Part shown: positions 1-9,578 of the stretch, piece by piece
Numbering within the stretch: the stretch's first letter is position 1
Layout of the letters: every line of letters begins with the position of its first letter
Assembly (NCBI RefSeq): GCF_000166295.1
Contig: NC_017506.1
Span: 1,426,001-1,490,000, forward strand
DNA from: Marinobacter adhaerens HP15
GTDB lineage: Bacteria; Pseudomonadota; Gammaproteobacteria; Pseudomonadales; Oleiphilaceae
DNA: 64,000 nt
Direction: 5' to 3'
The notes under the pieces: model-generated
Told to the model about the DNA's origin: nothing
The model's input: the letters and a program-made list of their open reading frames with translations, nothing else
Databases searched by the model: none
Translations under genes and position numbers: made by a program

Positions 1-378
1 CCGAATGGTGACACTGTGCTCTTCAAGAAGGTTGAGCAGCGACGGGTCTTCCATGGGCGGGCGGATGGTATGGAAACCGGGCGTGCTGGTGTGGGGTGGG
101 CTGTCAGAGCTGAAATCGGCTGCACCGCTGTCGGTGAACAAGCCGGTAATGGCTTCTTCTTTCAACGTGACTTCTGCCACCTGATTGTTCACAACAGCCG
201 TCTTGAATTCCGAGTAGGCGAGGTCCTGAAGCCGCGGTTGTCCGCCATCCTGCAGCCAGAGCACCATCAGGAAGATGGCAGCGCTCAGCCAAAGGAACGC
301 ATACTGGTTCTGAATGACCGGTTGTTGGTTCTGATCCGGTTTCTGTTGCTGGTTGTCTGGCCCGCTCGGTGCTGTCAT
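1..378 (-). CDS. FtsH-type membrane AAA+ zinc protease, N-terminal part only
   Basis: The gene begins at an ATG at 378 and runs off the left edge, leaving 126 residues. These show a Gln/Asn/Pro-rich cytoplasmic start, one membrane segment (about residues 27-43, YAFLWLSAAIFLMVLWL), then an extracytoplasmic domain with the FtsH-like pattern 'YSEFKTAVVNNQVAEV' and 'MEDPSLLNLLEEHSVTI'. FtsH proteases extract and degrade membrane and short-lived proteins; the AAA and zinc-protease domains would lie outside the window. The start overlaps the stop of the upstream small gene as ATGA, so the two are probably translationally coupled. The long polar N-terminus suggests an accessory FtsH paralogue rather than the housekeeping copy. 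The family assignment rests on the N-terminal domain only. Confidence 0.72.
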   Translation of the reverse strand, partial: MTAPSGPDNQQQKPDQNQQPVIQNQYAFLWLSAAIFLMVLWLQDGGQPRLQDLAYSEFKTAVVNNQVAEVTLKEEAITGLFTDSGAADFSSDSPPHTSTPGFHTIRPPMEDPSLLNLLEEHSVTIR

Positions 379-623
379 TTCGGTCTCCGGTCGCCCTCCA
401 TGATCTTCGCCACGAAGACAGATTTGCCGTAGGTCTCGAACGACCATTTCATGGTGTCCGAGAGCACGCCCATAACCTCATCATAGTCGCCGAAAATCTC
501 GGTGCTCATTCGCCCCGGGTAGACTTCCAGTCCGGTCTGCTCCAGGCGCGCGATCAGGTCTTTGATTGGCTGCTTGTACTCCTCTTTCAGGGGATAGCAG
601 CTCAGTTGTACAGAAAGATACAT
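375..623 (-). CDS. Small thiamine-binding/YkoF-like domain protein (82 aa)
   Basis: An 82-residue cytosolic protein beginning 'MYLSVQLSCYPL' and containing 'GLEVYPGRMSTEIFGDYDEV'. This is the ferredoxin-fold pattern of the MTH1187/YkoF family, members of which bind thiamine or related molecules; the function here is not established. The frame stays open further upstream, but the ATG at 623 has GGAGG about seven bases before it and gives the usual family length. It lies between ggt and the ftsH-like gene on the same strand and overlaps the latter by four bases (ATGA), so the three probably form one operon. The ligand cannot be told from sequence. Confidence 0.7.
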   Translation of the reverse strand: MYLSVQLSCYPLKEEYKQPIKDLIARLEQTGLEVYPGRMSTEIFGDYDEVMGVLSDTMKWSFETYGKSVFVAKIMEGDRRPK

Positions 624-663
624 AAAGCCTCCATTCAGGTCAGTGACCCTGGTCAATTGCCCG

Positions 664-2427
664 TTAATAGCCCATGGCCGACGAAGTGCTCCTTCTCGGG
701 TCCGCGCCACCATTGAGAACACCGTCTTCGTCAATCAGGATGCTCTGGATGGCGCCCATGGCTGATCCACCGACCACCGTGTGCCCCCGCTCCTGCAGAA
801 GCCGGATGGTGTCGGGGCTGATGCCCTGTTCGATCCGGATTTCATCCGGCAGCCACTGGTGGTGCATGCGCGGCGCGCTCACGGCGGTCTGGACGTTCAT
901 TCCATGATCAATCACATTGAGGATCACCTGCAAGGTGGTGGTAATGATCCGGGAGCCTCCGGGGCTGCCGGTCACCAGAACGTTCTTGCCATCCTTCTTA
1001 ACGATAGTGGGCGACATGGAGCTCAGCATGCGTTTGCCTGGCTCGACCTTGTTGGCTTCGCCGCCGATCAGGCCATAGGCGTTGGGTACACCGGGCTTGG
1101 CACTGAAGTCGTCCATTTCGTTGTTAAGCAGGAATCCAGCGCCTTCCACCGTAATGCCTGACCCGTAACTGAAATTGATGGTGTAGGTGTTGGACACGGC
1201 GTTGCCCCATTTATCCACAACGGAAAAATGGGTGGTTTCAGGGCTTTCCCAGGCAGCCGGCTGGCCGGGATTGATGTCGTTGGCCGGTCGTGCCCTGTCT
1301 GGATCAATGCCTTTGCGCAGTTCTTCTGCGTAGCCTTTGCTGGTTAACCCCGCCAGCGGCACCTCCACATAATCCGTGTCGCCGAGGTATTTTGAACGGT
1401 CCGCGTAGGCCAGTTTCATGGCTTCGGCCATGTGATGAATCGCATCAGCGGAGTTATGGCCAAACTCGGCCATCGGGAAGCCTTCCAGGATATTCAGGAT
1501 CTGGACAATGTGCGTGCCACCGGAGGAGGGCGGCGACATCGAGAAAATATCGTACCCGCGATAGTTGCCGTGAACCGGCGCCCGGACAACCGGGCGATAG
1601 TCTTTCAGGTCCTGGTGCGTGATGAGGCCGCCATTCCGTTCCATTTCGCTGGCAATCAGATCGGCGGTTTCGCCTTCGTAAAAGCCTTTCACGCCGTTGT
1701 CGGCAATGCGCTGGAGTGTTGCCGCCAGTTCCGGCTGTCGAAAGCGTTCCCCGGGCTGCCAGGCGCTGCCGTCTTCCTTATAAAAGGTGTCACGGGTGGC
1801 GGGCCATCGCTCGAGTCTCTCCCGGGCCTGCTCCAGACCTTCAGTAAAACGCTGGGGCACTACGAAACCGTCTTGGGCCAGTTTGATGGCCGGCGCCAGT
1901 GCCTGCTTGAGGGTAATGGTGCCGTGCCGCTCCAGCGCCAGTGCAAGGCCGGCAACTGTGCCCGGAACCCCTGCGGCCAGGTGGGTAAAACGACTGCGGT
2001 TCCTGACCACCTCGCCGGATTCGTTCTGGAACATGGTTTCTGTGGCGGCAGCTGGCGCTTTTTCGCGATAATCAATGGCTTCCGGATCTGATCCGTCGCC
2101 CCTGGAAATCAGCATAAAACCGCCACCGCCAATGTTGCCGGAACGGGGCTGGGTGACAGCGAGTGCAAAACCGGCGGTAACGGCTGCATCGATTGCATTG
2201 CCGCCGTTTTTCAGCACTTCCAGAGCCACCTCGGTGGCCAGTGTGTGGCTGGTGGCAACCATGCCCTGGGTTGCGGTAACCGGGTGAAACCGCTCACCCT
2301 CGAGAATGGCCTGTCCGAAGGCCGGCGCGGTGGTGATGAAAAAGGCCAGGGCGGCCGCAATCGAAAGGCGGCCTGGGCGCCCCGTGGCGAGGTTTTTGAT
2401 TGTGCGTTGGTAGAGGCCTCTGTCCAT
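664..2427 (-). CDS. ggt: Gamma-glutamyltransferase (gamma-glutamyltranspeptidase)
   Basis: A 587-residue precursor of a periplasmic N-terminal-nucleophile hydrolase that cleaves the gamma-glutamyl bond of glutathione and similar compounds. An export signal (basic stretch, then hydrophobic residues about 21-38, ending AFG-QA) starts the protein. The family hallmark 'TTHFSVVDKWGNAVS' is present; its first Thr, residue 398, should be both the autocleavage site and the new N-terminal nucleophile of the small subunit. 'LLNNEMDDFS' and 'SPGGSRIITT' further support the family. Length matches other bacterial enzymes. The start at 2427 has GGAG just upstream. It is divergent from purU and followed at 41 bases by the small thiamine-binding-like gene. 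A role in glutathione or peptide nitrogen scavenging is inferred. Confidence 0.96.
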   Translation of the reverse strand: MDRGLYQRTIKNLATGRPGRLSIAAALAFFITTAPAFGQAILEGERFHPVTATQGMVATSHTLATEVALEVLKNGGNAIDAAVTAGFALAVTQPRSGNIGGGGFMLISRGDGSDPEAIDYREKAPAAATETMFQNESGEVVRNRSRFTHLAAGVPGTVAGLALALERHGTITLKQALAPAIKLAQDGFVVPQRFTEGLEQARERLERWPATRDTFYKEDGSAWQPGERFRQPELAATLQRIADNGVKGFYEGETADLIASEMERNGGLITHQDLKDYRPVVRAPVHGNYRGYDIFSMSPPSSGGTHIVQILNILEGFPMAEFGHNSADAIHHMAEAMKLAYADRSKYLGDTDYVEVPLAGLTSKGYAEELRKGIDPDRARPANDINPGQPAAWESPETTHFSVVDKWGNAVSNTYTINFSYGSGITVEGAGFLLNNEMDDFSAKPGVPNAYGLIGGEANKVEPGKRMLSSMSPTIVKKDGKNVLVTGSPGGSRIITTTLQVILNVIDHGMNVQTAVSAPRMHHQWLPDEIRIEQGISPDTIRLLQERGHTVVGGSAMGAIQSILIDEDGVLNGGADPRRSTSSAMGY

Positions 2428-2570
2428 ATCTCCATTCCTCGTTTCTGGCGTTCAGATAGGCTATGATAGCCGGTCATTTTCATAGGTGCGTACCGTTAAC
2501 CTGCCGTTAATGTCGGCGGTGATTCCCCGACGCACCTGCTTTCCCGGATTTCAGTTAAGGAAAGGCTTTC

Positions 2571-3425
2571 ATGGAGCATACCTATCGTCTTGTGATTTCC
2601 TGCCCCGACCGGGTGGGAATTGTCGCCAAGGTGAGTAATTTTCTGTCGACATACAATGGCTGGATTACCGAGGCGAGTCACCATTCCGACACGCAAACCG
2701 GCTGGTTTTTCATGCGGCACGAGATCAAGGCCACTTCGATTCCGTTCGGTCTGGACCAGTTCCGCGCCGCGTTTGAGCCGATTGCCCGCGAATTCAATAT
2801 GAACTGGCACATTGCCGACTCGGCCCAGCCCAAGAAAGTCATCCTGATGTGCAGCAAGGAATCCCATTGTGTGGCTGATCTGCTGCACCGCTGGCACAGC
2901 AAGGAGATCAATGCCGAGATCGTGGCGGTCATCTCCAACCACGACGACCTGCGCCGGATGGTGGAGTGGCATGAGATTCCCTACCACCACGTGCCGGTAA
3001 GCAAGGAAAACAAAGAGGAAGCTTTCGCCCATATTGATGAGCTGTTCCAGAAATATGAGGCCGATGTGGTGGTCCTTGCGCGCTACATGCAGATCCTTCC
3101 CGGCGAGCTCTGCGAGAAATACTCCGGCAAGGTGATCAACATCCATCACAGCTTCCTGCCGTCCTTCGCCGGTGCGCGCCCCTATCACCAGGCCTATAGC
3201 CGTGGCGTGAAACTGATTGGTGCCACCTGCCACTACGTGACTCAGGACCTCGACGAGGGCCCGATCATCGAGCAGGACGTTATCCGGATCACCCACAGCG
3301 ACTCTATCGAGGATATGGTTCGCCTGGGTAAGGATGTGGAGAAGAACGTGTTGGCCCGGGGCCTGCGCTCCCACATTGAAGACCGGGTGATCACCTACGA
3401 AAACAAGACAGTGGTGTTTGATTAA
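2571..3425 (+). CDS. purU: Formyltetrahydrofolate deformylase
   Basis: PurU hydrolyses 10-formyl-tetrahydrofolate to formate and tetrahydrofolate, balancing the one-carbon pool and supplying formate for PurT. The 284-residue protein has an N-terminal ACT domain ('YRLVISCPDRVGIVAKVSNF', about residues 4-75) and a C-terminal formyltransferase domain with 'SKESHCVADLL', the 'INIHHSFLPSFAGARPYHQA' loop holding the catalytic Asn/His, and the 'DLDEGPIIEQD' motif with the catalytic Asp. Length is typical (E. coli about 280). The ATG at 2571 is preceded by AAGGAAAGG-like sequence. It stands alone between divergent ggt and downstream gyrA, from which it is separated by 126 bases. Confidence 0.96.
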   Translation: MEHTYRLVISCPDRVGIVAKVSNFLSTYNGWITEASHHSDTQTGWFFMRHEIKATSIPFGLDQFRAAFEPIAREFNMNWHIADSAQPKKVILMCSKESHCVADLLHRWHSKEINAEIVAVISNHDDLRRMVEWHEIPYHHVPVSKENKEEAFAHIDELFQKYEADVVVLARYMQILPGELCEKYSGKVINIHHSFLPSFAGARPYHQAYSRGVKLIGATCHYVTQDLDEGPIIEQDVIRITHSDSIEDMVRLGKDVEKNVLARGLRSHIEDRVITYENKTVVFD

Positions 3426-3551
3426 GGCTGCCTCACAGTTGCCCCGGAAAGGGTGCGACTGTGGTAGACTTGGCGGCTTGTTGAAGAATAACTATGGGGC
3501 CCGGAAACGGCCCCGATACGACTTCCAGATAACGCAAAGGAACCTTTCTCG

Positions 3552-6173
3552 ATGGGTGAGTTAGCCAAAGAGATCCTGCCGGTCAATATTGAAGACGAGT
3601 TAAAACAGTCCTACCTCGATTACGCCATGAGCGTGATCGTCGGGCGGGCGCTTCCGGATGTGAGGGATGGCCTCAAGCCGGTTCACCGCCGCGTTCTGTT
3701 CGCCATGTCCGAACTGAACAACGACTGGAACAAGGCCTATAAGAAGTCCGCCCGTGTGGTGGGTGATGTTATCGGTAAATACCACCCCCACGGTGACTCT
3801 GCGGTATACGACACCATCGTACGTATGGCCCAGCCGTTCTCCCTGCGGTATCCGCTGGTTGATGGCCAGGGTAACTTCGGTTCCATCGACGGTGACAACG
3901 CGGCTGCCATGCGTTACACCGAGATCCGCATGGAGAAGATCGCTCACTCCCTGCTGGCGGATCTGGACAAGGAAACCGTCGATTTCGTTGATAACTACGA
4001 CGGCACCGAGCGGATTCCCGAGGTTCTGCCCACCCGGGTTCCCAATCTCCTGGTGAATGGTTCTTCCGGTATTGCCGTTGGTATGGCCACCAATATTCCG
4101 CCGCACAATCTGACGGAAGTCGTGAATGGCTGCCTGGCGCTGATTGATAACCCGGACCTGACCATCGATGAGCTGATGGAATTCATTCCGGGCCCGGATT
4201 TCCCGACCGAGGGCATTATCAATGGTCGTGCCGGCATTGTAGAGGCCTACCGCACCGGCCGCGGCCGCATCTATATCCGTGCCCGTCACGAGATCGAGCA
4301 CGACAACAAGACCAACCGCGATGCCATCATCATCACCGAGCTGCCGTATCAGCTGAACAAGGCCCGCCTGATCGAGAAGATCGCGGAGCTGGTAAAAGAA
4401 AAGCGTCTTGAAGGTATCTCCGAACTGCGGGACGAATCCAATAAGGAAGGTATCCGGGTGGTGATCGAGCTGCGTCGGGGTGAGAACCCGGACGTTGTGG
4501 TCAACAACCTGTTTGCCCAGACCCAGCTTGAAACCGTATTCGGCATCAACATGGTTGGCCTGATCAATGGCGAGCCGAAAACCCTGAATCTGAAGCAGCT
4601 GCTGGATGCGTTCGTTCGTCACCGCCGTGAAGTGGTGACCCGCCGGACCATCTACGAACTGCGCAAAGCCCGTGAGCGTGGCCACATTCTGGAAGGTTTG
4701 ACGGTTGCCCTGGCCAACATCGACGAGATTATCGAGCTGATCAAGGCCTCGCCGTCCGCCGCCGAAGCGAAGGAAAAGCTGATTGCCAAGGGCTGGTCGC
4801 CGGGCGATGTCATGGCCATGCTGGAACGTGCCGGCCAGGACGCCTGCCGTCCGGACGACCTGCCAGAGATCTATGGGCTGCGTGAAGGTCTGTATCATCT
4901 GTCACCGGAACAGGCCCAGGCCATTCTGGACTTGCGTCTGCACCGCCTGACCGGTCTGGAAACCGAGAAGCTCCAGAACGAATACAAGGAAATTCTCGAC
5001 AAGATTGCCGATCTGCTGGACATCCTGGGCGACCCCGAGCGGCTGCTCCAGGTGATCCGGGAAGAGCTGGAAGCGATCGTTACCGAGTTCGGTGACGAGC
5101 GTCGTACCGAAATCACCAGCTCCCGTCGCGACCTGACCATCGCCGACCTGATTGATGAAGAAGACCTGGTGGTGACCATTTCCCACAGTGGTTACGCCAA
5201 GACCCAGGCAGTGGAAGACTACCAGGCTCAGCGTCGTGGTGGTCGCGGCAAGGCAGCAACCTCCATGAAGGATGAAGACTTTGTAGAGAAGCTGCTGGTT
5301 GCCAACTCCCACGACACGATTCTGTGTTTCTCCAACCGCGGCAAGGTTTACTGGTTGCGGGTCTTCGAGATTCCGCGTGCCAGCCGCGCCTCCCGCGGTC
5401 GGCCCATGGTGAACATCCTGCCGCTGGACGAAGGCGAGCGTATTACCACCTTCCTGCCAGTTCGGGATTATCCGGAAGACCAGTTCGTGCTGATGGCCAC
5501 CTCGGCCGGTGTGGTCAAGAAAACGCCGTTGCCGAACTTCTCGCGTCCGCGCAGCAGCGGCCTGATTGCCCTGTCACTGGATGAGGGCGATACCCTGATC
5601 GGTGCAGCCATTACCAAAGGGGATGCCGAGGTCATGTTGTTCTCGACCGCTGGCAAGGCGGTGCGCTTCAACGAAGAAGCCGTTCGTCCCATGAGCCGGA
5701 CAGCCCGTGGTGTTCGCGGTATCAAGATGCCGCAGGGTCACCATGTGGTGTCGCTGATCATTCCGCAGGACGGCGGGGTTATCCTGACTGCCTCCGAAAA
5801 CGGCTACGGCAAGCGTACTGCCATTGACGAGTTCCCGACCTACAGCCGTGGCAGCCAGGGCGTAATCGCCATGCAGTGCTCCGAGCGTAACGGTAACCTG
5901 GTGACAGCCCTGCAGCTGTTCGACGGTGACGAAATGATGCTGATCTCTGACAAGGGCACGCTCGTGCGTACCCGGACAGACGAAGTGTCGGTTCTTAGCC
6001 GGAACACCCAGGGCGTGCGCCTGATCAAGCTGAGCCAGGAAGACGAGCGGCTGGTTGGCGTTGAGCGGATTGCGGAAACCGACGACGAAGAGCTCGACAG
6101 TGAAGGCAATCCGATTGTTGCCGACGAGAGCCCGGAAGAAGGCCAAGAAGGCGAGAGTGCCGGCGACGAATAA
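3552..6173 (+). CDS. gyrA: DNA gyrase subunit A
   Basis: The 873-residue cleavage/religation subunit of gyrase, which with GyrB introduces negative supercoils. Visible are the N-terminal '[20 protein letters not shown]', the catalytic Tyr122 in '[11 protein letters not shown]', and the quinolone-resistance region, where Ser83 and Asp87 (E. coli numbering matches exactly) are the wild-type residues. The C-terminal DNA-wrapping domain carries the GyrA box 'QRRGGRG'. The tail is very acidic, as in other gammaproteobacteria. The 126-base leader contains a GC-rich inverted repeat (3496-3514, GGGGCC/GGCCCC). gyrA heads a block continuing into serC (51 bases later), the order seen in pseudomonads. 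Confidence 0.98.
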   Translation: MGELAKEILPVNIEDELKQSYLDYAMSVIVGRALPDVRDGLKPVHRRVLFAMSELNNDWNKAYKKSARVVGDVIGKYHPHGDSAVYDTIVRMAQPFSLRYPLVDGQGNFGSIDGDNAAAMRYTEIRMEKIAHSLLADLDKETVDFVDNYDGTERIPEVLPTRVPNLLVNGSSGIAVGMATNIPPHNLTEVVNGCLALIDNPDLTIDELMEFIPGPDFPTEGIINGRAGIVEAYRTGRGRIYIRARHEIEHDNKTNRDAIIITELPYQLNKARLIEKIAELVKEKRLEGISELRDESNKEGIRVVIELRRGENPDVVVNNLFAQTQLETVFGINMVGLINGEPKTLNLKQLLDAFVRHRREVVTRRTIYELRKARERGHILEGLTVALANIDEIIELIKASPSAAEAKEKLIAKGWSPGDVMAMLERAGQDACRPDDLPEIYGLREGLYHLSPEQAQAILDLRLHRLTGLETEKLQNEYKEILDKIADLLDILGDPERLLQVIREELEAIVTEFGDERRTEITSSRRDLTIADLIDEEDLVVTISHSGYAKTQAVEDYQAQRRGGRGKAATSMKDEDFVEKLLVANSHDTILCFSNRGKVYWLRVFEIPRASRASRGRPMVNILPLDEGERITTFLPVRDYPEDQFVLMATSAGVVKKTPLPNFSRPRSSGLIALSLDEGDTLIGAAITKGDAEVMLFSTAGKAVRFNEEAVRPMSRTARGVRGIKMPQGHHVVSLIIPQDGGVILTASENGYGKRTAIDEFPTYSRGSQGVIAMQCSERNGNLVTALQLFDGDEMMLISDKGTLVRTRTDEVSVLSRNTQGVRLIKLSQEDERLVGVERIAETDDEELDSEGNPIVADESPEEGQEGESAGDE

Positions 6174-6224
6174 GCCCGCACTTGCCACAGACAGATTCAG
6201 CAAGACTTGAGAGAAAGCAGCAAC

Positions 6225-7307
6225 ATGAGCAGGGCGTATAACTTTTGTGCAGGTCCGGCCACCTTGCCGGAGAGCGTGCTTCGTCAGGCGCGGGATGAAA
6301 TGCTCGACTGGCGCGGTACCGGCATGTCGGTGATGGAAATGAGCCATCGCAGCGACGAGTTTGTCCAGATTGCCGAGACTGCAGAAAAAGATCTGCGTGA
6401 ACTGGCCGGCGTGTCGGATGACTACGCCGTTCTGTTTATGCAGGGTGGGGCGTCCAGCCAGTTTTCCACCATTCCTCTGAATTTGCTGGGCGAAAAAGGC
6501 TCTGCTGACTACGTGAACACCGGCATCTGGTCCAAAAAGGCCATTGCCGAGGCCAGTCGCTATGGCAAGGTGAACGTGGTGGCGAGTTCGGAAGACAGTG
6601 GCTTTACCACGATTCCGGATCAATCTTCCTGGCAGACCAGTGCCGATGCGGCGTACATGCACTACACGCCCAACGAAACCATCGGTGGTCTGGAGTTCGA
6701 TTTTATCCCGGAGAGCCCGACAGCACCGCTGGTCGCCGATATGTCTTCATCAATGCTTTCGAGGCCGGTGGACGTTTCCAGGTTCGGTGTGATCTACGCC
6801 GGTGCCCAGAAGAACATTGGTCCCTCAGGATTGGTAGTGGTCATAATTCGCAAGGATCTCCTGGGCAAGGCCCGGAAGGAGACCCCGACCATGATGAACT
6901 ATCAGGTGATCGCGGATAACGGTTCGATGTACAACACCCCAGCCACCTATTCCTGGTACCTGGCCGGTTTGGTGTTCAAGTGGCTGAAAGAGCAGGGCGG
7001 TGTGAAGGCCATGGGTGAGATCAACCTGCGCAAGGCCCGCAAGCTCTACGATTTCATCGATACGAACGAGTTCTACGCCAACCCGATCGACCCGCGGTTC
7101 CGCTCCTGGATGAACGTGCCATTCACGCTGGCGGATGATGCCCTGAACGGTGAATTCCTGAAGGGTGCCAATGCCCGTGGTCTGCTGAACCTGGCCGGCC
7201 ACCGTTCGGTTGGCGGAATGCGTGCGAGCATCTACAACGCAATGCCAGAAGCCGGTGTCGATGCGCTGATTGACTACATGACCGAATTTGCGAAGGAGCG
7301 TGGCTGA
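6225..7307 (+). CDS. serC: Phosphoserine aminotransferase
   Basis: A PLP-dependent class V aminotransferase that converts 3-phosphohydroxypyruvate to phosphoserine (serine biosynthesis) and also acts in pyridoxine synthesis. The 360-residue protein starts 'MSRAYNFCAGPATLPESVL' and carries 'MQGGASSQFSTIPLNLL', 'HYTPNETIGGLEF', and the Schiff-base Lys region 'GVIYAGAQKNIGPSGL'. The frame is open six codons further upstream to a TTG, but the ATG at 6225 gives the conserved family start and the usual length. The stop is followed at two bases by pheA, so the two are almost certainly co-transcribed, as in Pseudomonas. Confidence 0.97.
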   Translation: MSRAYNFCAGPATLPESVLRQARDEMLDWRGTGMSVMEMSHRSDEFVQIAETAEKDLRELAGVSDDYAVLFMQGGASSQFSTIPLNLLGEKGSADYVNTGIWSKKAIAEASRYGKVNVVASSEDSGFTTIPDQSSWQTSADAAYMHYTPNETIGGLEFDFIPESPTAPLVADMSSSMLSRPVDVSRFGVIYAGAQKNIGPSGLVVVIIRKDLLGKARKETPTMMNYQVIADNGSMYNTPATYSWYLAGLVFKWLKEQGGVKAMGEINLRKARKLYDFIDTNEFYANPIDPRFRSWMNVPFTLADDALNGEFLKGANARGLLNLAGHRSVGGMRASIYNAMPEAGVDALIDYMTEFAKERG

Positions 7308-7309
7308 TC

Positions 7310-8407
7310 ATGAGTGATGAGCAGGTTCGGCTCGGAGAGCTGCGGGACGAGATCGATCAACTTGATCAGAAGATCATGGAGCTGATCAGTGCCAGGGCCG
7401 CCTGTGCCCAGGAAGTGGCGCACGTTAAAATGACCGCCAATCCGGGGCAGGACGTCTTTTTCTATCGCCCCGAGCGGGAGGCCCAGGTGCTTCGCCGCAT
7501 CAAGGAACAGAATCCGGGGCCGCTGTCGGGTGAGGAAATGGCCCGTCTGTTCCGGGAAATCATGTCCGCCTGCCTGGCGCTGGAAAAGCCCATGCACATT
7601 GCCTTCCTGGGTCCGATTGGCACCTTCACACAGGCGGCAGCGCTCAAGCATTTTGGTCACTCGGTGGTCAGCGTGCCTTTGCCGGCCATTGATGCGGTAT
7701 TCCGGGAGGTCGAATCCGGCGCTGCCCATTACGGCGTGGTGCCGGTCGAAAACTCGACCGAGGGTATGATCAACCACACCCTGGATATGTTCATGTCCTC
7801 GCCGCTGAAGATCTGCGGCGAGGTTCAGCTTCGGATTCACCATCATCTGCTTGTGTCTCCGAAGCATGGCGACCAGGAAATCACCCGGATTTATTCCCAT
7901 CAGCAATCGTTTGCCCAATGCCGGCAATGGCTGGACACCCACCGCTACGGCATCGAGCGGGTTACCGTCTCCAGCAATGCGGAAGCGGCCCGGCGCGCAG
8001 CCGAGGAGCCCGGCACGGCGGCCATTGCCGGTGATATGGCGGCCGAGCTCTATGGCCTGCAGAAGCTGGCGAACAGTATCGAGGATCGCCCGGACAATAC
8101 TACCCGCTTCCTGATCATTGGCCGGGAGGAAGTGCCGGCCAGTGGCCACGACAAGTCGTCTATCCTGGTGTCCATGCGCAACAAACCGGGGGCTCTGTAT
8201 CAGCTCCTCGAGCCGTTCCATCGTCACGGGCTCAGCCTGACCAGAATCGAAACGCGGCCCTCGCCAAGTGGCACCTGGGCCTATGTGTTCTACATCGATT
8301 TTGAGGGACACATGGAAGACGAACAGGTCCGGAAGGTGCTGGCAGAAGTGGATGAAGAGGCCGTTGAGCTCAAACGCCTGGGTTCCTACCCGATTGGCGT
8401 TCTGTAA
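7310..8407 (+). CDS. pheA: Bifunctional chorismate mutase/prephenate dehydratase (P-protein)
   Basis: Converts chorismate to prephenate and then phenylpyruvate for phenylalanine synthesis. Domain order in the 365 residues: AroQ-type chorismate mutase (about 1-90; 'LGELRDEIDQLDQKIMELIS'), prephenate dehydratase (about 95-270; 'AFLGPIGTFTQAAALKHFG', 'VPVENSTEGMINHTLDM', and the catalytic 'DNTTRFLIIG'), and a C-terminal ACT domain ('SILVSMRNKPGALYQLLEPF', 'LTRIETRPS') that in this family binds phenylalanine for feedback inhibition. It starts two bases after serC and is followed 45 bases later by hisC. Confidence 0.97.
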   Translation: MSDEQVRLGELRDEIDQLDQKIMELISARAACAQEVAHVKMTANPGQDVFFYRPEREAQVLRRIKEQNPGPLSGEEMARLFREIMSACLALEKPMHIAFLGPIGTFTQAAALKHFGHSVVSVPLPAIDAVFREVESGAAHYGVVPVENSTEGMINHTLDMFMSSPLKICGEVQLRIHHHLLVSPKHGDQEITRIYSHQQSFAQCRQWLDTHRYGIERVTVSSNAEAARRAAEEPGTAAIAGDMAAELYGLQKLANSIEDRPDNTTRFLIIGREEVPASGHDKSSILVSMRNKPGALYQLLEPFHRHGLSLTRIETRPSPSGTWAYVFYIDFEGHMEDEQVRKVLAEVDEEAVELKRLGSYPIGVL

Positions 8408-8452
8408 GTATCTGCACCTGCGTTTCTGAGCAAAGAGTGTCGAGGACGATTT

Positions 8453-9577
8453 ATGGCTATTGATTATCAGAGCCTGGCGGTTCGCGGCGTACAGGCCCTC
8501 TCACCCTATCAGCCGGGCAAGCCGATTGAAGAGCTGGCCCGTGAGCTTGGCCTCAATCCGGCAGAGATCATCAAGCTGGCGAGCAACGAAAACCCGCTGG
8601 GGCCCAGCGAAAAAGCGCTGTCGGCTGCGCGGAGGGCCCTCTCCGAGCTTTGTTTGTATCCCGATGGCAACGGATTCAACCTGAAGCAGGCGCTGTCGAC
8701 GCGCCTGAACGTCGGAATGGATCAGATTACCCTTGGTAACGGCTCCAACGATGTACTGGAAGTGATTACCCGTTGTTTCGCCGATGCAGATTCCGAAGTG
8801 GTTTTCTCCCAGTACGCGTTCGCTGTCTACCCGCTTGTGACCCAGGCCATCGGTGCCAGGGGTGTGTCTGTGCCTGCCCGGGAATGGGGGCACGATCTGG
8901 ACGCCATGGCTGCCGCGGTTACTGATCGCACTCGCCTCGTGTTTGTCGCCAACCCGAACAACCCGACGGGTACCGTTCACACGGCGGAAGCCATTGAGGC
9001 GTTCCTGAAGAAAATCCCCGAGAACGTGCTTGTGGTTCTGGATGAGGCCTACTGTGAATACCTGACCGGTGATCAATACCCGGACGGTGTCGAGCTGTTG
9101 GCCCGTTTCCCGAATCTCATCGTTTGCCGCACGTTCTCCAAAGCCTGGGGGCTGGCGGCTCTGCGGGTAGGTTACAGCATCTCCTCGCCGGCCATTGCAG
9201 ACATTCTTAACCGGGTGCGTCAGCCGTTCAACGTGGATACGGTTGCCCTGTCTGCCGCCACTGCCGTTCTGGATGATGAGGATTACCTGCAGCGTTCCCG
9301 GGATGTGAACACAGCGGGCCTGCGTCAGTTGCAGGAGGCGTTTGACCGGATGGGGCTCGGTTACATTCCGTCGGCCGGGAACTTCGTTGCCGTGGAAGTG
9401 GGGGAGCAGGCCATGGGCGTGTACCAGGCTCTGCTCGCACACGGTGTAATTGTCCGGCCCATCGCGGGCTATGGCATGCCCCGGCATCTTCGGGTGTCCG
9501 TAGGGCTGCCGGAAGAAAATGAGCGCTTTATTGAAGCTCTGGCCCAGGCCCTGACTGCATCGGGGCTCAGCGACTGA
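8453..9577 (+). CDS. hisC: Histidinol-phosphate aminotransferase, possibly also acting on aromatic amino acids
   Basis: A 374-residue class I/II PLP aminotransferase. 'LASNENPLGPSEKAL' near the N-terminus and 'LGNGSNDVLEVITRCF' are HisC-type motifs. 'FVANPNNPTGT', 'LDEAYCEYL' and the PLP-Lys sequence 'CRTFSKAWGLAALRVGY' complete the fold. HisC makes histidinol phosphate. The position between pheA and tyrA-aroA suggests it also transaminates phenylpyruvate and 4-hydroxyphenylpyruvate, as reported for HisC2-type enzymes in pseudomonads; that is inference from context. The stop is one base before the next ATG. Confidence 0.93.
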   Translation: MAIDYQSLAVRGVQALSPYQPGKPIEELARELGLNPAEIIKLASNENPLGPSEKALSAARRALSELCLYPDGNGFNLKQALSTRLNVGMDQITLGNGSNDVLEVITRCFADADSEVVFSQYAFAVYPLVTQAIGARGVSVPAREWGHDLDAMAAAVTDRTRLVFVANPNNPTGTVHTAEAIEAFLKKIPENVLVVLDEAYCEYLTGDQYPDGVELLARFPNLIVCRTFSKAWGLAALRVGYSISSPAIADILNRVRQPFNVDTVALSAATAVLDDEDYLQRSRDVNTAGLRQLQEAFDRMGLGYIPSAGNFVAVEVGEQAMGVYQALLAHGVIVRPIAGYGMPRHLRVSVGLPEENERFIEALAQALTASGLSD

Positions 9578-9578
9578 T

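Noticed and set aside
3600..4898. Long open frame antisense to gyrA (over 430 codons)
   Set aside because: It lies wholly opposite a clear gyrA frame; long antisense frames are a by-product of biased codon use, and the translation shows no recognisable motif.
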